A DNA stretch of 64,000 nt, from assembly GCA_017307755.1 (NCBI GenBank), contig JAFKGQ010000009.1:1-64000 (forward strand). The letters run 5' to 3'. Position 1 is the stretch's first letter; each line of letters begins with the position of its first letter. The notes under the pieces were generated by a model. The model saw only the letters and a list, made by a program, of their open reading frames with translations. It was not told where the DNA came from and did not search any database. This DNA is from Chitinophagaceae bacterium. Lineage in GTDB: Bacteria; Bacteroidota; Bacteroidia; Chitinophagales; Chitinophagaceae. Shown here piece by piece: positions 10,266 to 19,536 of the stretch. The position numbers and the translations under genes are program-made.

Positions 10266-11226
10266 ACAGATCGTGACCTGGAAGCTGGCTCTTTCCAGTC
10301 TGGAGAGGGGTGTGCCTGTATTGTTGCTATATGTGCTGGAAAGCAAGGGCAGCAGTCCCGGCAGGCAAGGTTTTTTTATGACGGTGAATGCGATGGGAGA
10401 AATGGAGGGGTCCATCGGAGGCGGGATCATGGAGCACAAGTTTACGGAGATGGCGAGGGATCGGTTGAGACAGGGGGAACGAGTAGTGTCCCTGCGCCGA
10501 CAGGTGCATGATAAAGAAGCGGCAAAGGATCAGAGCGGGATGATCTGTTCCGGTGAACAGACTATTTTATTATATGGGTTGCGTTTTGAGGATATGGGGA
10601 CTATAAAGGCGCTGGTGGAGTCGCTGGAAGTTTGTAGAAACGGCGCATTGATGTTGTCGCCGGAAGGACTGAGGTTTGGACCGGTGGCGCCTTTAGAGGA
10701 TTTTATTTTTGATAAGCGTTCGGAAGAAGATTGGAAGTATGTGGAGAAGACGGGTTATAAGGACCGGCTGTATATTGTAGGTGCGGGGCATTGTGCGTTG
10801 GCGTTCTCCCGGCTTATGCAGACCATGGATTTTTATATCACTGTCTTTGATCACCGGCCGGACCTGGAGACGTTGGCTAGGAATGAATATGTGCATGAGA
10901 AGGTGCTGGTGAGTGATTATGGGGAACTGAGCGGGTTGATCGTTCCGGAGAAGGAGCATCATTATGTGGTGGTGATGACCCAGGGTTACCGAACGGATGA
11001 CAGTGCGGTGCGGGTTTTATTACCGATGGAGTTCCGGTATTTTGGGTTGCTGGGCAGCAAGGCGAAGATATCAAAGATGATGGATGGATACAGGGCGGAA
11101 GGAGTGCCGGATGAATGGCTGCGGAGAATGCGGGCGCCGGCGGGGCTGCCTATCCATAGTCAAACGCCGGAAGAGATAGCAGTGAGCATTGCGGCGGAGA
11201 TCGTGGGGGTGAAGCGGGAGGAGTAG
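10240..11226 (+). CDS. xdhC: XdhC/CoxI-family molybdenum cofactor insertion protein
   Basis: The 328-residue protein has the N-terminal XdhC domain (ESKGSSPGRQG near 29-39, GSIGGGIMEHKF near 53-64) and a C-terminal Rossmann-like domain with LYIVGAGHCALAFS around 178-191 and LLGSKAK near 277. Family members carry sulfurated molybdenum cofactor to xanthine dehydrogenase and insert it; they are not part of the final enzyme. The reading starts inside the end of xdhB. ATG 10240 gives the longest product, while ATG 10252 (MSLHKQ) is an equally possible start that shortens the overlap. It is the last gene of the guaD-xdhABC run. Confidence 0.9.
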   Translation: MTSNMSLHKQIVTWKLALSSLERGVPVLLLYVLESKGSSPGRQGFFMTVNAMGEMEGSIGGGIMEHKFTEMARDRLRQGERVVSLRRQVHDKEAAKDQSGMICSGEQTILLYGLRFEDMGTIKALVESLEVCRNGALMLSPEGLRFGPVAPLEDFIFDKRSEEDWKYVEKTGYKDRLYIVGAGHCALAFSRLMQTMDFYITVFDHRPDLETLARNEYVHEKVLVSDYGELSGLIVPEKEHHYVVVMTQGYRTDDSAVRVLLPMEFRYFGLLGSKAKISKMMDGYRAEGVPDEWLRRMRAPAGLPIHSQTPEEIAVSIAAEIVGVKREE

Positions 11227-11278
11227 GGGTTGTTCCGAAAGGTAATATAAAGTTAATGTAGTGGTTACCTATGGTCGT

Positions 11279-11286
11279 TATTTTTG
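11279..11286 (+). promoter_or_regulatory. Candidate -7 element ahead of the ECF sigma gene
   Basis: TATTTTTG fits the Bacteroidota -7 consensus TAnnTTTG exactly, 26 bp before the ATG at 11313. No good TTTG element lies the usual 19 nt upstream, so only half the promoter is convincing. Confidence 0.45.
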
Positions 11287-11312
11287 CAGCCAATTAACTC
11301 CGTATTAAAAAA

Positions 11313-11915
11313 ATGGATAAGGCAAAATCGGAATTATCCGATCAGGAATTACTGATCAGATGCCGAAATAACGACCTGAAGGCTTATGAGATGTTGTTTT
11401 ACCGTTATTCCAAACGTCTCCATAATTATGGAATAAAGTACCTGGGTAATGCGGAGGTTGCAGAAGAAAAGATGATGGATGTAATGGTCTGGGTCTGGAA
11501 AAACAGGTCTTCACTTCCCGAGGACGTTAATTTTGAACCCTATATTTTCCGGGCCATGAAGAATGCTTTGGCTATGGAGATCCGCAAACGTATCCTGCAT
11601 ACTTTATCCATTCATGAATTGGATGACAATAAGATCGCCGATGGTTTACGGGCTGATGCTCCATTGGCCTGCAAGGAATTGACCAACTCTTATCACGATA
11701 AGCTGCATTCCTTAAGTTCACAGCGACGGAAAACTTATTTATTGAGCCGGGAAGAAGGTCTTAGTAATTCTTTAATTGCCAAAGAACTGGATATCTCGGT
11801 CAATACTGTTAAAAACCATCTCAAAGCATCGCTCTCTCATCTCCGATCACACCTGGACGAATATAATAACATCGTCAATTTCCTGATCCTGAGTTCTTCA
11901 CTTATCTTTTGCTGA
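11313..11915 (+). CDS. ECF-type RNA polymerase sigma factor
   Basis: The 200-residue protein has region 2 near residues 10-75 (DQELLIRCRNNDLKAYEMLFYRY, then the EEKMMDVMVWVWKNR stretch) and region 4 with a helix-turn-helix near 145-185 (GLSNSLIAKELDISVNTVKNHL). This is the layout of the Bacteroidota ECF sigma-70 family that pairs with FecR anti-sigma factors. It should direct RNA polymerase to a small regulon, probably including the following genes. The FecR gene starts 120 bp downstream. A hydrophobic tail (IVNFLILSSSLIFC) follows region 4; such tails are common in this group. Confidence 0.92.
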   Translation: MDKAKSELSDQELLIRCRNNDLKAYEMLFYRYSKRLHNYGIKYLGNAEVAEEKMMDVMVWVWKNRSSLPEDVNFEPYIFRAMKNALAMEIRKRILHTLSIHELDDNKIADGLRADAPLACKELTNSYHDKLHSLSSQRRKTYLLSREEGLSNSLIAKELDISVNTVKNHLKASLSHLRSHLDEYNNIVNFLILSSSLIFC

Positions 11916-12035
11916 TTTTTTCTTCCCCACTGATTGCCGGGTATAAAAAATAATTTATTTTTTGATTAGCCCCTTTTGCATTTTTGTGCACTTCTTATAG
12001 TACAAGGCTATAAAGTATCCCTTGTATAGAAGGAA

Positions 12036-13076
12036 ATGCCAATAGATAAAGAGTTAATAATAAAATACCTCAAAAAGGAGTGTACGGCAGCAGAACAAAA
12101 GGAGGTGGAGGCCTTTTTAAGAGGCCCGGAAGGATTGCAGGCTTTGCAGGAGGCTATGGATGTTCTACTCCCGGAAGATATCGCGTCTTTCAAAACTGAT
12201 CTTCCTTCCGAGGCCGAAGCATCGGAATGGATGGGAAAAGTGCACGGAAGGATGTTTCCATTGACTGAGAAGGTCCGGCCAGGGCGTGTACTCAAACGTT
12301 TTTCAATCGGTCATGCCGCGGTGTGGATCGGACTTATCGTGTTTTTAGGACTTGGCCTGTGGGGTCTGGGCCTTTTTCAAAAAGATAAACGGCAGCAGCA
12401 TTCCGATGTATCACAGGTCGCCTCGATGCATGTCAACAATCCCAAAGGCCGGCGCAGTAAAATAACGCTTTCTGACGGCAGTGTGATAACCCTTGGCCCT
12501 GACAGCCGGATGAGCTATCCTGCTTCTTTTTCAGATCATTCCCGGGAAATTTCGTTGGAAGGAGAGGCCTTTTTTCAGATCAGTAGAGATCCGAACAGAT
12601 CCTTTATTGTACATACCGGTGATATTCATACGAAGGTATTGGGTACTTCTTTTAAGGTTGAAGCATTTGCCGGGCAACCGGTGTCCGTGGCGGTCGCCAC
12701 AGGTCAGGTACGGGTAGACCAGTATAAAGGCGGAAAGCTTTTTCAACAGCTGGCCATTCTGAATCCCGGGAAAAAAATCAGCTGGAATGGGGCCGCTGTC
12801 ACCCCCTCCGTCCTATTAACCGATGAACCCGTAGATGACATCAACGGATGGGTAGATTACCGGCTTGCCTTTAATGCACAGACTTTGCGGGAAATAACCA
12901 CTCAACTGGGGCGCTGGTATGCTGTCGATATAAAGTTTGTAAATCCTGTCGTTGCGGATCGACGTCTTACGATCACGCTGAGCGCCAACATGCCTTTACA
13001 AACGATCCTGGAGGTTCTGCGCAGCGGCAGCGGTTTTACTTATCAAATAAAGGATAGGGAAATAATTATCTATTAA
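12036..13076 (+). CDS. FecR-family anti-sigma factor
   Basis: The 346-residue inner-membrane protein has a short cytoplasmic N-part (1-90) for sigma binding, one membrane segment (about 93-114), a periplasmic FecR domain (SKITLSDGSVITLGPDS near 139-155; EGEAFFQI) and a C-terminal DUF4974-like module (FNAQTLREITTQLGRWYAVDI near 279-299). It should hold the sigma factor at 11313 inactive until the TonB receptor signals through the periplasm. Its stop shares one base with the ATG of that receptor gene (TAATG), so the two are translationally coupled. Confidence 0.92.
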   Translation: MPIDKELIIKYLKKECTAAEQKEVEAFLRGPEGLQALQEAMDVLLPEDIASFKTDLPSEAEASEWMGKVHGRMFPLTEKVRPGRVLKRFSIGHAAVWIGLIVFLGLGLWGLGLFQKDKRQQHSDVSQVASMHVNNPKGRRSKITLSDGSVITLGPDSRMSYPASFSDHSREISLEGEAFFQISRDPNRSFIVHTGDIHTKVLGTSFKVEAFAGQPVSVAVATGQVRVDQYKGGKLFQQLAILNPGKKISWNGAAVTPSVLLTDEPVDDINGWVDYRLAFNAQTLREITTQLGRWYAVDIKFVNPVVADRRLTITLSANMPLQTILEVLRSGSGFTYQIKDREIIIY

Positions 13077-16000
13077 TGAGCAAGATTATGCATAAGTGCG
13101 CTATCGCCGCCATGAGTGTATTCCTTACGCTGGCCGGTATGTTTTGGGCAACCGGGGTAAAAGGACAGGATCTGAACCGGAAGGTAGATCTGAAATTAAA
13201 GGAAGCTGGTATGAAGGATGCTTTTTTGGAAATAGAAAGACAAAGCAATGTAAAGTTTTTGCTGCCGGAAGAGTTGGTCAGTAATTCCAAAAAGGTCACG
13301 CTGGTCCATTCCGATATTTCCGTACGCGAAGCGATTGATCGTATCCTTTCAAATACCGGGTTGCAGTTCAAACTGGTGAACGGATATGTGGTGATTGCCC
13401 GTGCGCCTGCGCCGCAACGTGTCACCGGTAAAGTTCAGGATGTAGCAAACAAAGAAGCTCTGGCCGGCGTTTCCATCCGGGTCAAAGGAAGACAGGGGGG
13501 GACATCTACGGATGAGAATGGTGTTTTTAGTTTGATGCTTCCTTCGGATGAAGGTGTACTGGTGTTTACCTACCTGGGCTACCTGCCCAAAGAGGTCAGG
13601 CTGGAAAAGAATAAAAGCAGTAATAACCTCCTTATTTCGCTGACGGCCTCGGACAAGGCGATGAGCGAAGTGACGGTACATGCCCGCAGAAGGACCAATA
13701 CAGAAGTTGCTGTGCTGAACGAAAGGAAAAACGCATCTATTATCCAGGATGCGATATCGGCCGCTCAAATTGAAAAGACAGGCAGTGTTACCACGACGCA
13801 GGCGCTGCAAAGGGTTGCGGGTGTGACCGTAACTGATGACAAGTATGTGGCGATCCGCGGTCTTGGCGATCGCAGCGTGATCGGGCAGATGAACGGCATC
13901 CGGCTGGCCTCCTCCGACCCGGACCGCAGCGCTATTCCTCTGGATCTGATACCCGCGTCATTGCTGGATAATATTACGATCTATAAAACGGTGACGCCTG
14001 ATAAACCTGCCGATGCGGCAGCGGGGATCGTTGAGCTGAAAACCAAATCGGTGCCGGACAGCATGACCTTCGAAGTTATTGCGCAAACGGGCTTTAATTC
14101 GGCGATTGGCCTGGGAGGCGGTTATAATAGTTTCTGGAACAGCGATATGGGATTGTTCGGTGGGAAGATCAATCAGAAAAGTCTTTCCTCTGATTTCAAG
14201 GCCCTTGCCAAACAGTATCCGGACGGGCTGGGGTCTATTCAGAAAATGATCGCCAACAGCAATTACAGTACCCAGGGCTGGCAGGAAGTGGGCAGGGTCA
14301 ATAAGATCATGCAGGGTTTCGATCCGGTGATGACTACCCGTTTCAAACAAGCCCCGTTGAATCAATTGTATTCGGTGACCTACGGAAATAGTTTTACGGT
14401 GTTTAAAAAACATAGATTGGGTCTTATCCTGGGCGGCAATTATTATCGTCGCATCACGGCTGTCAATGATGGAAGTCTGACCCAGTATAGCGTATACCAG
14501 GGTGTGGTTACGGGTAACCCCGATATATACAGTTTCCGGAATATCCCCAATTATATAACCCCGAATAACCTGGTGATGGGTAAATACCAGTCGTATAAGG
14601 AAAATACGGGAATTGAAACACTCAATTATGGAGCGCTGGCCGGACTGACCTACCGTCTCTCCCCCCTCCACGAGATCAGTATGCAATATCTCGGAAGCTG
14701 GGGCGGTGAGACGGCTGCGACCAACCTTTCGGGAAGTTATGAATACACAGGTCTGCCGGGTGATGTAACCAGTACGATCTATTCGCTGAAGCAGACCTAC
14801 CGGAGCCTCAATACGCTGAATCTGCAAGGTGAACATAAATTGAAAACGGGGGAATATTCGCCGCGTCTGAGTTATAATTTAGCTACTTCCCGGTCCGGGC
14901 AAAACAATCCTGATTTTCGTTTTATCAGTCTTGCCGATTATACGCCGATCGGAGGTGGATGGTATAACAGGCCCCGGGTATTAGCCGGTGGTGGTGCCAC
15001 CAGCACCCTGACCTATTCCAAACATCTGTATGCCCTCACTTCCGGGTATGTAAATGGTTTTGGAGCCTATGGCATCATCCAGGCCGAACCCAATGGCCGC
15101 CGCTGGCGTAATCTCGATGAAAAAAATTATAACTATAAGGCGGATCTGAGTTTTCCGTTCCGGTTGTTTGGAAAAAAGCAGGAATTCAGGACTGGCGGCA
15201 GCTACCTTTTCCGGGATCGGACGTTTACGGAAAATCAGTTGTTCCTGCCCGGGTCCAATTTTGCCGGCAATAAGGCGATCCCTCTGTATGATGTCGAAGG
15301 AGATCTGGACCGCCTGGTAGGCAACCAGGTGATCGGCGTAAAGGCGGCAACCGGCAGCCAGGCAGAAGGTGCAAGTCCTATCGGAGGTTTTCTCTACAAC
15401 AGCCAGAAATCTCCGAATAATTACAAAGGTTATTTTGAAACCAATGCTTTTTACGGCATGGCCGATCTGAAACTCACCGAAAGTTTACGGGTAGCCGGCG
15501 GGGTTCGTTTTGAAAGGACAAATATTGGTTCGGCGGTAGATACTTCCGGGATCTTTCTCGATCCGGCGCTTACCAAGCAAGGACCGAACGGAAGCAAGAT
15601 ACCCCTGGTTTTTATCGAGCCCAATTCGGTGTACAAGACCGGATATGAGCCTTACTATTCTGCGAATGCGACCTATACGCTCAATAAGGTGATGAATTTC
15701 CGAGGCGCCTTTAATACGACGCTTGCCAGACCGGAGTTGCGTGAATTGACCAATGTGTTTGAATTCGATGCTTTCCAGATGGGTCTGGTGGTCGGTAACC
15801 CTAACCTGAAGAACCAATATACCGAGAATATGGATTTTCGTTGGGAATGGTTTCCGAACAGGGGAGAGGTGATTGCCGTGTCGGCTTTCCGGAAACGCAT
15901 CAAAAATCAATTGGTCAAAGTGTTTAATCTTAAGACGGACGGGCTGGCGGCCACTTATCCCGAGTTTCCCACCATTCAGTTCCAGAACGATCCGAACACA

Positions 16001-16534
16001 GGTACGGTATGGGGTATCGAACTGGAGCTGGTGAAAGATCTGGGAAAATTGAATGACCATTTGCGCAATTTTTTTCTGGGTTCGAATCTGCTGCTTGCCC
16101 AAAGCGATATCAAAAAAACGCCTGAACGGTATAAAGCCAACCGCTCCCTGGACCGATATACACCAAAGAACAGCCCATTGTTTGAACAGGCGCCGTATTC
16201 GATCAATGTCTGGTTGAATTATGATAATAAAAGATCCGGGACGGATCTTACGGCCACCTTCAATATGGTGGGAGAGCGTCTGGTGCAGATCAATCTGACG
16301 GGTGAGCCTGATCTGTACACGCGCCCTGTTCCTGTACTGGACTTTGTATTCACCCAGCGGGTGAGCAAACGGATCCTGTTCAAGGGATATGCCAAAAATA
16401 TATTCGACCCGGCTATCAAAACGGTGTATGCCAATCCCGGCACAGGCGGCAAATGGTATGGAAATGAGTATGTCAACCGCAGCTATCACCGGGGCAGCGA
16501 AATTATGATGGGGTTTACTTATAAATTATTCTAA
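13076..16534 (+). CDS. TonB-dependent outer-membrane receptor with STN signalling domain
   Basis: The 1,152-residue receptor starts with a signal peptide (about 1-30) and an STN domain (about 35-108, KFLLPEELVSN...GLQFKLVNGYVVIAR), which in FecA-type receptors contacts the anti-sigma factor. A carboxypeptidase-like domain follows (about 115-200, GKVQDVANKEALAGVSI), then the plug (LQRVAGVTVTDDKYVAIRGLGDR near 245-267) and a 22-strand-type barrel ending in GFTYKLF. It is not followed by a SusD gene. With the sigma and FecR genes it makes a complete trans-envelope signalling set, so the ligand probably induces the unit. The ligand is not evident from the sequence. Confidence 0.9.
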   Translation: MSKIMHKCAIAAMSVFLTLAGMFWATGVKGQDLNRKVDLKLKEAGMKDAFLEIERQSNVKFLLPEELVSNSKKVTLVHSDISVREAIDRILSNTGLQFKLVNGYVVIARAPAPQRVTGKVQDVANKEALAGVSIRVKGRQGGTSTDENGVFSLMLPSDEGVLVFTYLGYLPKEVRLEKNKSSNNLLISLTASDKAMSEVTVHARRRTNTEVAVLNERKNASIIQDAISAAQIEKTGSVTTTQALQRVAGVTVTDDKYVAIRGLGDRSVIGQMNGIRLASSDPDRSAIPLDLIPASLLDNITIYKTVTPDKPADAAAGIVELKTKSVPDSMTFEVIAQTGFNSAIGLGGGYNSFWNSDMGLFGGKINQKSLSSDFKALAKQYPDGLGSIQKMIANSNYSTQGWQEVGRVNKIMQGFDPVMTTRFKQAPLNQLYSVTYGNSFTVFKKHRLGLILGGNYYRRITAVNDGSLTQYSVYQGVVTGNPDIYSFRNIPNYITPNNLVMGKYQSYKENTGIETLNYGALAGLTYRLSPLHEISMQYLGSWGGETAATNLSGSYEYTGLPGDVTSTIYSLKQTYRSLNTLNLQGEHKLKTGEYSPRLSYNLATSRSGQNNPDFRFISLADYTPIGGGWYNRPRVLAGGGATSTLTYSKHLYALTSGYVNGFGAYGIIQAEPNGRRWRNLDEKNYNYKADLSFPFRLFGKKQEFRTGGSYLFRDRTFTENQLFLPGSNFAGNKAIPLYDVEGDLDRLVGNQVIGVKAATGSQAEGASPIGGFLYNSQKSPNNYKGYFETNAFYGMADLKLTESLRVAGGVRFERTNIGSAVDTSGIFLDPALTKQGPNGSKIPLVFIEPNSVYKTGYEPYYSANATYTLNKVMNFRGAFNTTLARPELRELTNVFEFDAFQMGLVVGNPNLKNQYTENMDFRWEWFPNRGEVIAVSAFRKRIKNQLVKVFNLKTDGLAATYPEFPTIQFQNDPNTGTVWGIELELVKDLGKLNDHLRNFFLGSNLLLAQSDIKKTPERYKANRSLDRYTPKNSPLFEQAPYSINVWLNYDNKRSGTDLTATFNMVGERLVQINLTGEPDLYTRPVPVLDFVFTQRVSKRILFKGYAKNIFDPAIKTVYANPGTGGKWYGNEYVNRSYHRGSEIMMGFTYKLF

Positions 16535-16535
16535 C

Positions 16536-18272
16536 ATGAATAAAATAGTATTGAATATCCTGCTGTTTGCCTTGGCGGCGATTTGTGCGGGCGGCTGTAA
16601 GAAAATGAGGCCGGATGAGTGGAAGGACAACCGGAGCGTAACGAAAAACCGCGCTGTCTCTACTGTCCGGATCGTAAATCTTGGGGATTATTACCAGGTT
16701 ATTGCCAATGGAGACAGCCTGACCAATTTCGAGCTTCTTGATGGACAGACCGAGGTCATCAAATACAAGGGCACGGATTATTTTCCGGAGAATGGCCGTC
16801 TTGGCAGTATCTGGCAGGTGCCTCAGGACCTGTTCCGGGCTGATGGTACCGCAGCTTTGCGTTTTGGCAATATCGGTGTTACCGGAAGCCTTGGCGCCCC
16901 GGAGTTTGTAGTAAAGGATGATTACAAGCGGCCCATGGATTATTATCTTTTGCCCGAGCAGATCGAAGGGCAGCCTGCCTATGTTGCCGTAGAAAGGGGT
17001 GTGACGCAACCTTCCAAACCGGATTATTTTAAGATAAGGGTTCTGAACCTTTGTGCGAAGGCAAAATATCCTATAGCTGCGGAGCGGGGACCATTGGAAA
17101 ACCTGGTTGGCCCTGTTACGCTTACTTATGCGGATGGCACCCCGGTGGGTCCAGCAACGAGCAACATTACCCTGGAGCAGCGTCTGTCGGACTATGTGGA
17201 GCTTCCCTACGGTACTTACCAGTTCAGGATACTGACACCTGATGGAAGACAGGTGCCCGGCGGGGCGCCCGCCAATCCTATCGACAAACTGATCGATCCG
17301 CCCACTTCCACTATTGCTTTTAATGATCAGGGGAATATTGCCTCTTCCAGGCTTACTTTTGCTCCCGTCAATACTTATCAGCCGGGCGGCGTCTACACCA
17401 TCGTCATTACTCCTTATAATTTCAGTTTTCATGCTTCCGCCTCGGAAGAACAGAGTGGCGCTTACCAGAATGGTTTCCGTATTATCACGGATGTAAGCCC
17501 CGCGGTCAATACCACCTATTTCCGTATACAGGGTGTAAATGCCCTGCCTGGCAGCGGGGACCTACGTTTCAGGGCGAATGGACAGGACCTGGCCAGCGGC
17601 GTGCCGTACGGCCAGGCATCTGACTACAGCCGGCTGGTGCAGGATCGCTATACCATCGAGGCGGCGGATGCATCCGGAAAAACATTGGCCTCTGTTCAGC
17701 AGCTTTTGCGGCCAGGCCAGAATTATACTGCCTGGCTATATCCCGATCAGCAGGGTGCGGCCAAACTGGTGCTGGTTGCCAATGACCTTAGCGGTCAGTT
17801 CGAAAGTACGACGAATGGCCCGGTCTACCCGGATGATAATTCCCTGGGTTATGTCAAGTATGATTTTATGTTTGACAAACGGTTCCTGAATCTTTCGCCA
17901 GACAATCCCTACATCAGTTTTACCCTGGATAACGGACAACTGGCAGTGAATAAAGGGGCTACCGTCAATCTGCAACCCGGGATAGCGGTGACTGAACAGC
18001 CTTATAGCAGCGGCGCAGTGTTTGGCTACCGGCCGTTCCAGATCATGGCTTATCGCTCATCCCCGACTGTCGTCCCCGGCGCCTGGGCTGATGATATACC
18101 CGTACTGAAAAGCAGCGCCTTTGTTGCCCTGCCGGGATTATACGAGGCGGCGGGCCGGGATGTGCCTGCGCAGGAACCGGGTGTTTACACTGTTGCCCTT
18201 ATCGGCCGTACCGGCAACGGAATATCCCAGCCTGACAAAGCAAAACTTATACTTGTCAAACACAACAGATGA
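16536..18272 (+). CDS. Surface or periplasmic lipoprotein with DUF4397-like repeats
   Basis: The 578-residue protein has an SPII signal peptide with lipobox AGGC (Cys21). At least three segments resemble DUF4397-type beta domains: TVRIVNLGDYYQVIANGD near 46-63, FKIRVLNLCAKAK near 166-178, and FRIQGVNALPGSGDLRFRANG near 329-349. I do not recognise an enzyme. The gene begins 1 bp after the TonB receptor stop and overlaps the next lipoprotein gene by 4 bp, so it belongs to the same transcript. A substrate-binding or adhesive role next to the receptor is plausible from position only. Confidence 0.75.
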   Translation: MNKIVLNILLFALAAICAGGCKKMRPDEWKDNRSVTKNRAVSTVRIVNLGDYYQVIANGDSLTNFELLDGQTEVIKYKGTDYFPENGRLGSIWQVPQDLFRADGTAALRFGNIGVTGSLGAPEFVVKDDYKRPMDYYLLPEQIEGQPAYVAVERGVTQPSKPDYFKIRVLNLCAKAKYPIAAERGPLENLVGPVTLTYADGTPVGPATSNITLEQRLSDYVELPYGTYQFRILTPDGRQVPGGAPANPIDKLIDPPTSTIAFNDQGNIASSRLTFAPVNTYQPGGVYTIVITPYNFSFHASASEEQSGAYQNGFRIITDVSPAVNTTYFRIQGVNALPGSGDLRFRANGQDLASGVPYGQASDYSRLVQDRYTIEAADASGKTLASVQQLLRPGQNYTAWLYPDQQGAAKLVLVANDLSGQFESTTNGPVYPDDNSLGYVKYDFMFDKRFLNLSPDNPYISFTLDNGQLAVNKGATVNLQPGIAVTEQPYSSGAVFGYRPFQIMAYRSSPTVVPGAWADDIPVLKSSAFVALPGLYEAAGRDVPAQEPGVYTVALIGRTGNGISQPDKAKLILVKHNR

Positions 18273-19477
18273 TGAAAAGAATTACGCTTGTGATGATGGT
18301 CTTTATCCTGCTTGTCCTGGCAGGTTGCCGGAAGGTGGATTATACATTGATCGATCAGCCTGCCTATCTGCGTGTATTTAACGATCTCAACTATGCGCAG
18401 AGCATGGATGCCAAGGATAGTAAGTATCCCTCCTTGTGTATGATCATCAACCCTGTCCTGGATGCCGGCGGTATGCCTACCGGCGGCGAGGTCGTCGGGG
18501 ATTTTCTGGACAAACGGGATACTTATGCTCCGCCCTATCCTTCGCATGTGGGCAACAGTACTTCCGTGCAAAACCCGGAATACCCCGGAAAGGAGGATGT
18601 TTTGGTCGGGCCGATCCTCAACGGGTTTGACCTGAGCAGCTGGGCGCAGGTCCGTTCAGGAAAACTCAGGATCATGTTCTTTTACCGTCCCTTCAATACG
18701 ACGCCCTTTTTCGAACTGGATGATAGACTGAAACACGATGTGCTGGTGGATACCACGCTGACCCTAACGGCAAAGGAGGTCTACACGCTCCATGTACTGC
18801 AAAAAGATTTTTTGACTAAACAAACAGGTCTGTTGCTTCGCCAGGAGAATTTTCACAAGCTTCCTCTTTCAGATACGATGGCCTATGTGAATTTCTATAA
18901 CTACAGCGCTAAAGGATTCTGGCAAGCGGACTATAGCCTGAAAAATCAGGATGTTTCGCTCCGCTCATTCAAATATGGAGTTAAAGACACCATGAATATT
19001 TTTCTCACCTTGTACAAGGGACAGACGACACCGGATAAATCTCCTTTTATCAAGAACTTCCGGGGCAATTACCTGGGTACCATGATACGTAACGCGGATG
19101 CTGGCTCAGTCAATCCCTATTATGATTTCCCTTTATGGGCCGATACCAGCGCAGATGGTATTCGTACGGATATCTGGGAGCGGCTGGAGTTCCTTGTTCA
19201 GGGGTTGGATATATCAGACCACCCCTATATATCGGGTGGTTTATCGAATACCTATGCCAATTATGCCGCCGCCTATTGTTTGCTCAACGGCAAGGTTCAA
19301 ATAGGAGGCAGCTCCCCGTTAGGCAGCGGGGTTCCCCTGCCAAATCTGCTGGTCAGTCTGCATTCGGGTATCGACAACCCGCGCACTTTTGCCACGGTAA
19401 GTACTATCGAGATCGTCAACAGCCATATTTATCTCACGACTATTCAACGGAAATATCCCGGGCCGGTGTACCGATGA
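18269..19477 (+). CDS. Lipoprotein of unknown function
   Basis: The 402-residue product has a clear lipobox (LVLAGC, Cys20) after a Met-Met-Lys start. Short stretches such as AYLRVFNDLNYAQSM near 29-43 and MAYVNFYNYSAKGFW near 208-222 recall the DUF4397-like segments of the preceding protein, so the two may be distant relatives; this is an impression, not an alignment. No catalytic motif is visible. It overlaps the gene before it by 4 bp and precedes the first FAS1 gene by 59 bp. Confidence 0.75.
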   Translation: MMKRITLVMMVFILLVLAGCRKVDYTLIDQPAYLRVFNDLNYAQSMDAKDSKYPSLCMIINPVLDAGGMPTGGEVVGDFLDKRDTYAPPYPSHVGNSTSVQNPEYPGKEDVLVGPILNGFDLSSWAQVRSGKLRIMFFYRPFNTTPFFELDDRLKHDVLVDTTLTLTAKEVYTLHVLQKDFLTKQTGLLLRQENFHKLPLSDTMAYVNFYNYSAKGFWQADYSLKNQDVSLRSFKYGVKDTMNIFLTLYKGQTTPDKSPFIKNFRGNYLGTMIRNADAGSVNPYYDFPLWADTSADGIRTDIWERLEFLVQGLDISDHPYISGGLSNTYANYAAAYCLLNGKVQIGGSSPLGSGVPLPNLLVSLHSGIDNPRTFATVSTIEIVNSHIYLTTIQRKYPGPVYR

Positions 19478-19536
19478 TCATCCGGATACCGGCTTTGCCT
19501 GTTGGAGTCGCCTATTGTCATAATTAAATATATACG

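Noticed and set aside
13958..14836. A 292-codon minus-strand frame inside the TonB receptor gene
   Set aside because: Composition reflects the receptor's codons on the other strand; no recognisable protein features.
15485..16489. A 334-codon minus-strand frame inside the TonB receptor gene
   Set aside because: Long only because the G+C-rich receptor gene has few antisense stops; no domain, start context or partner gene.
16515..17432. A 305-codon minus-strand frame opposite the first unknown lipoprotein
   Set aside because: The plus-strand frame has a lipobox and operon spacing; the antisense frame has neither.
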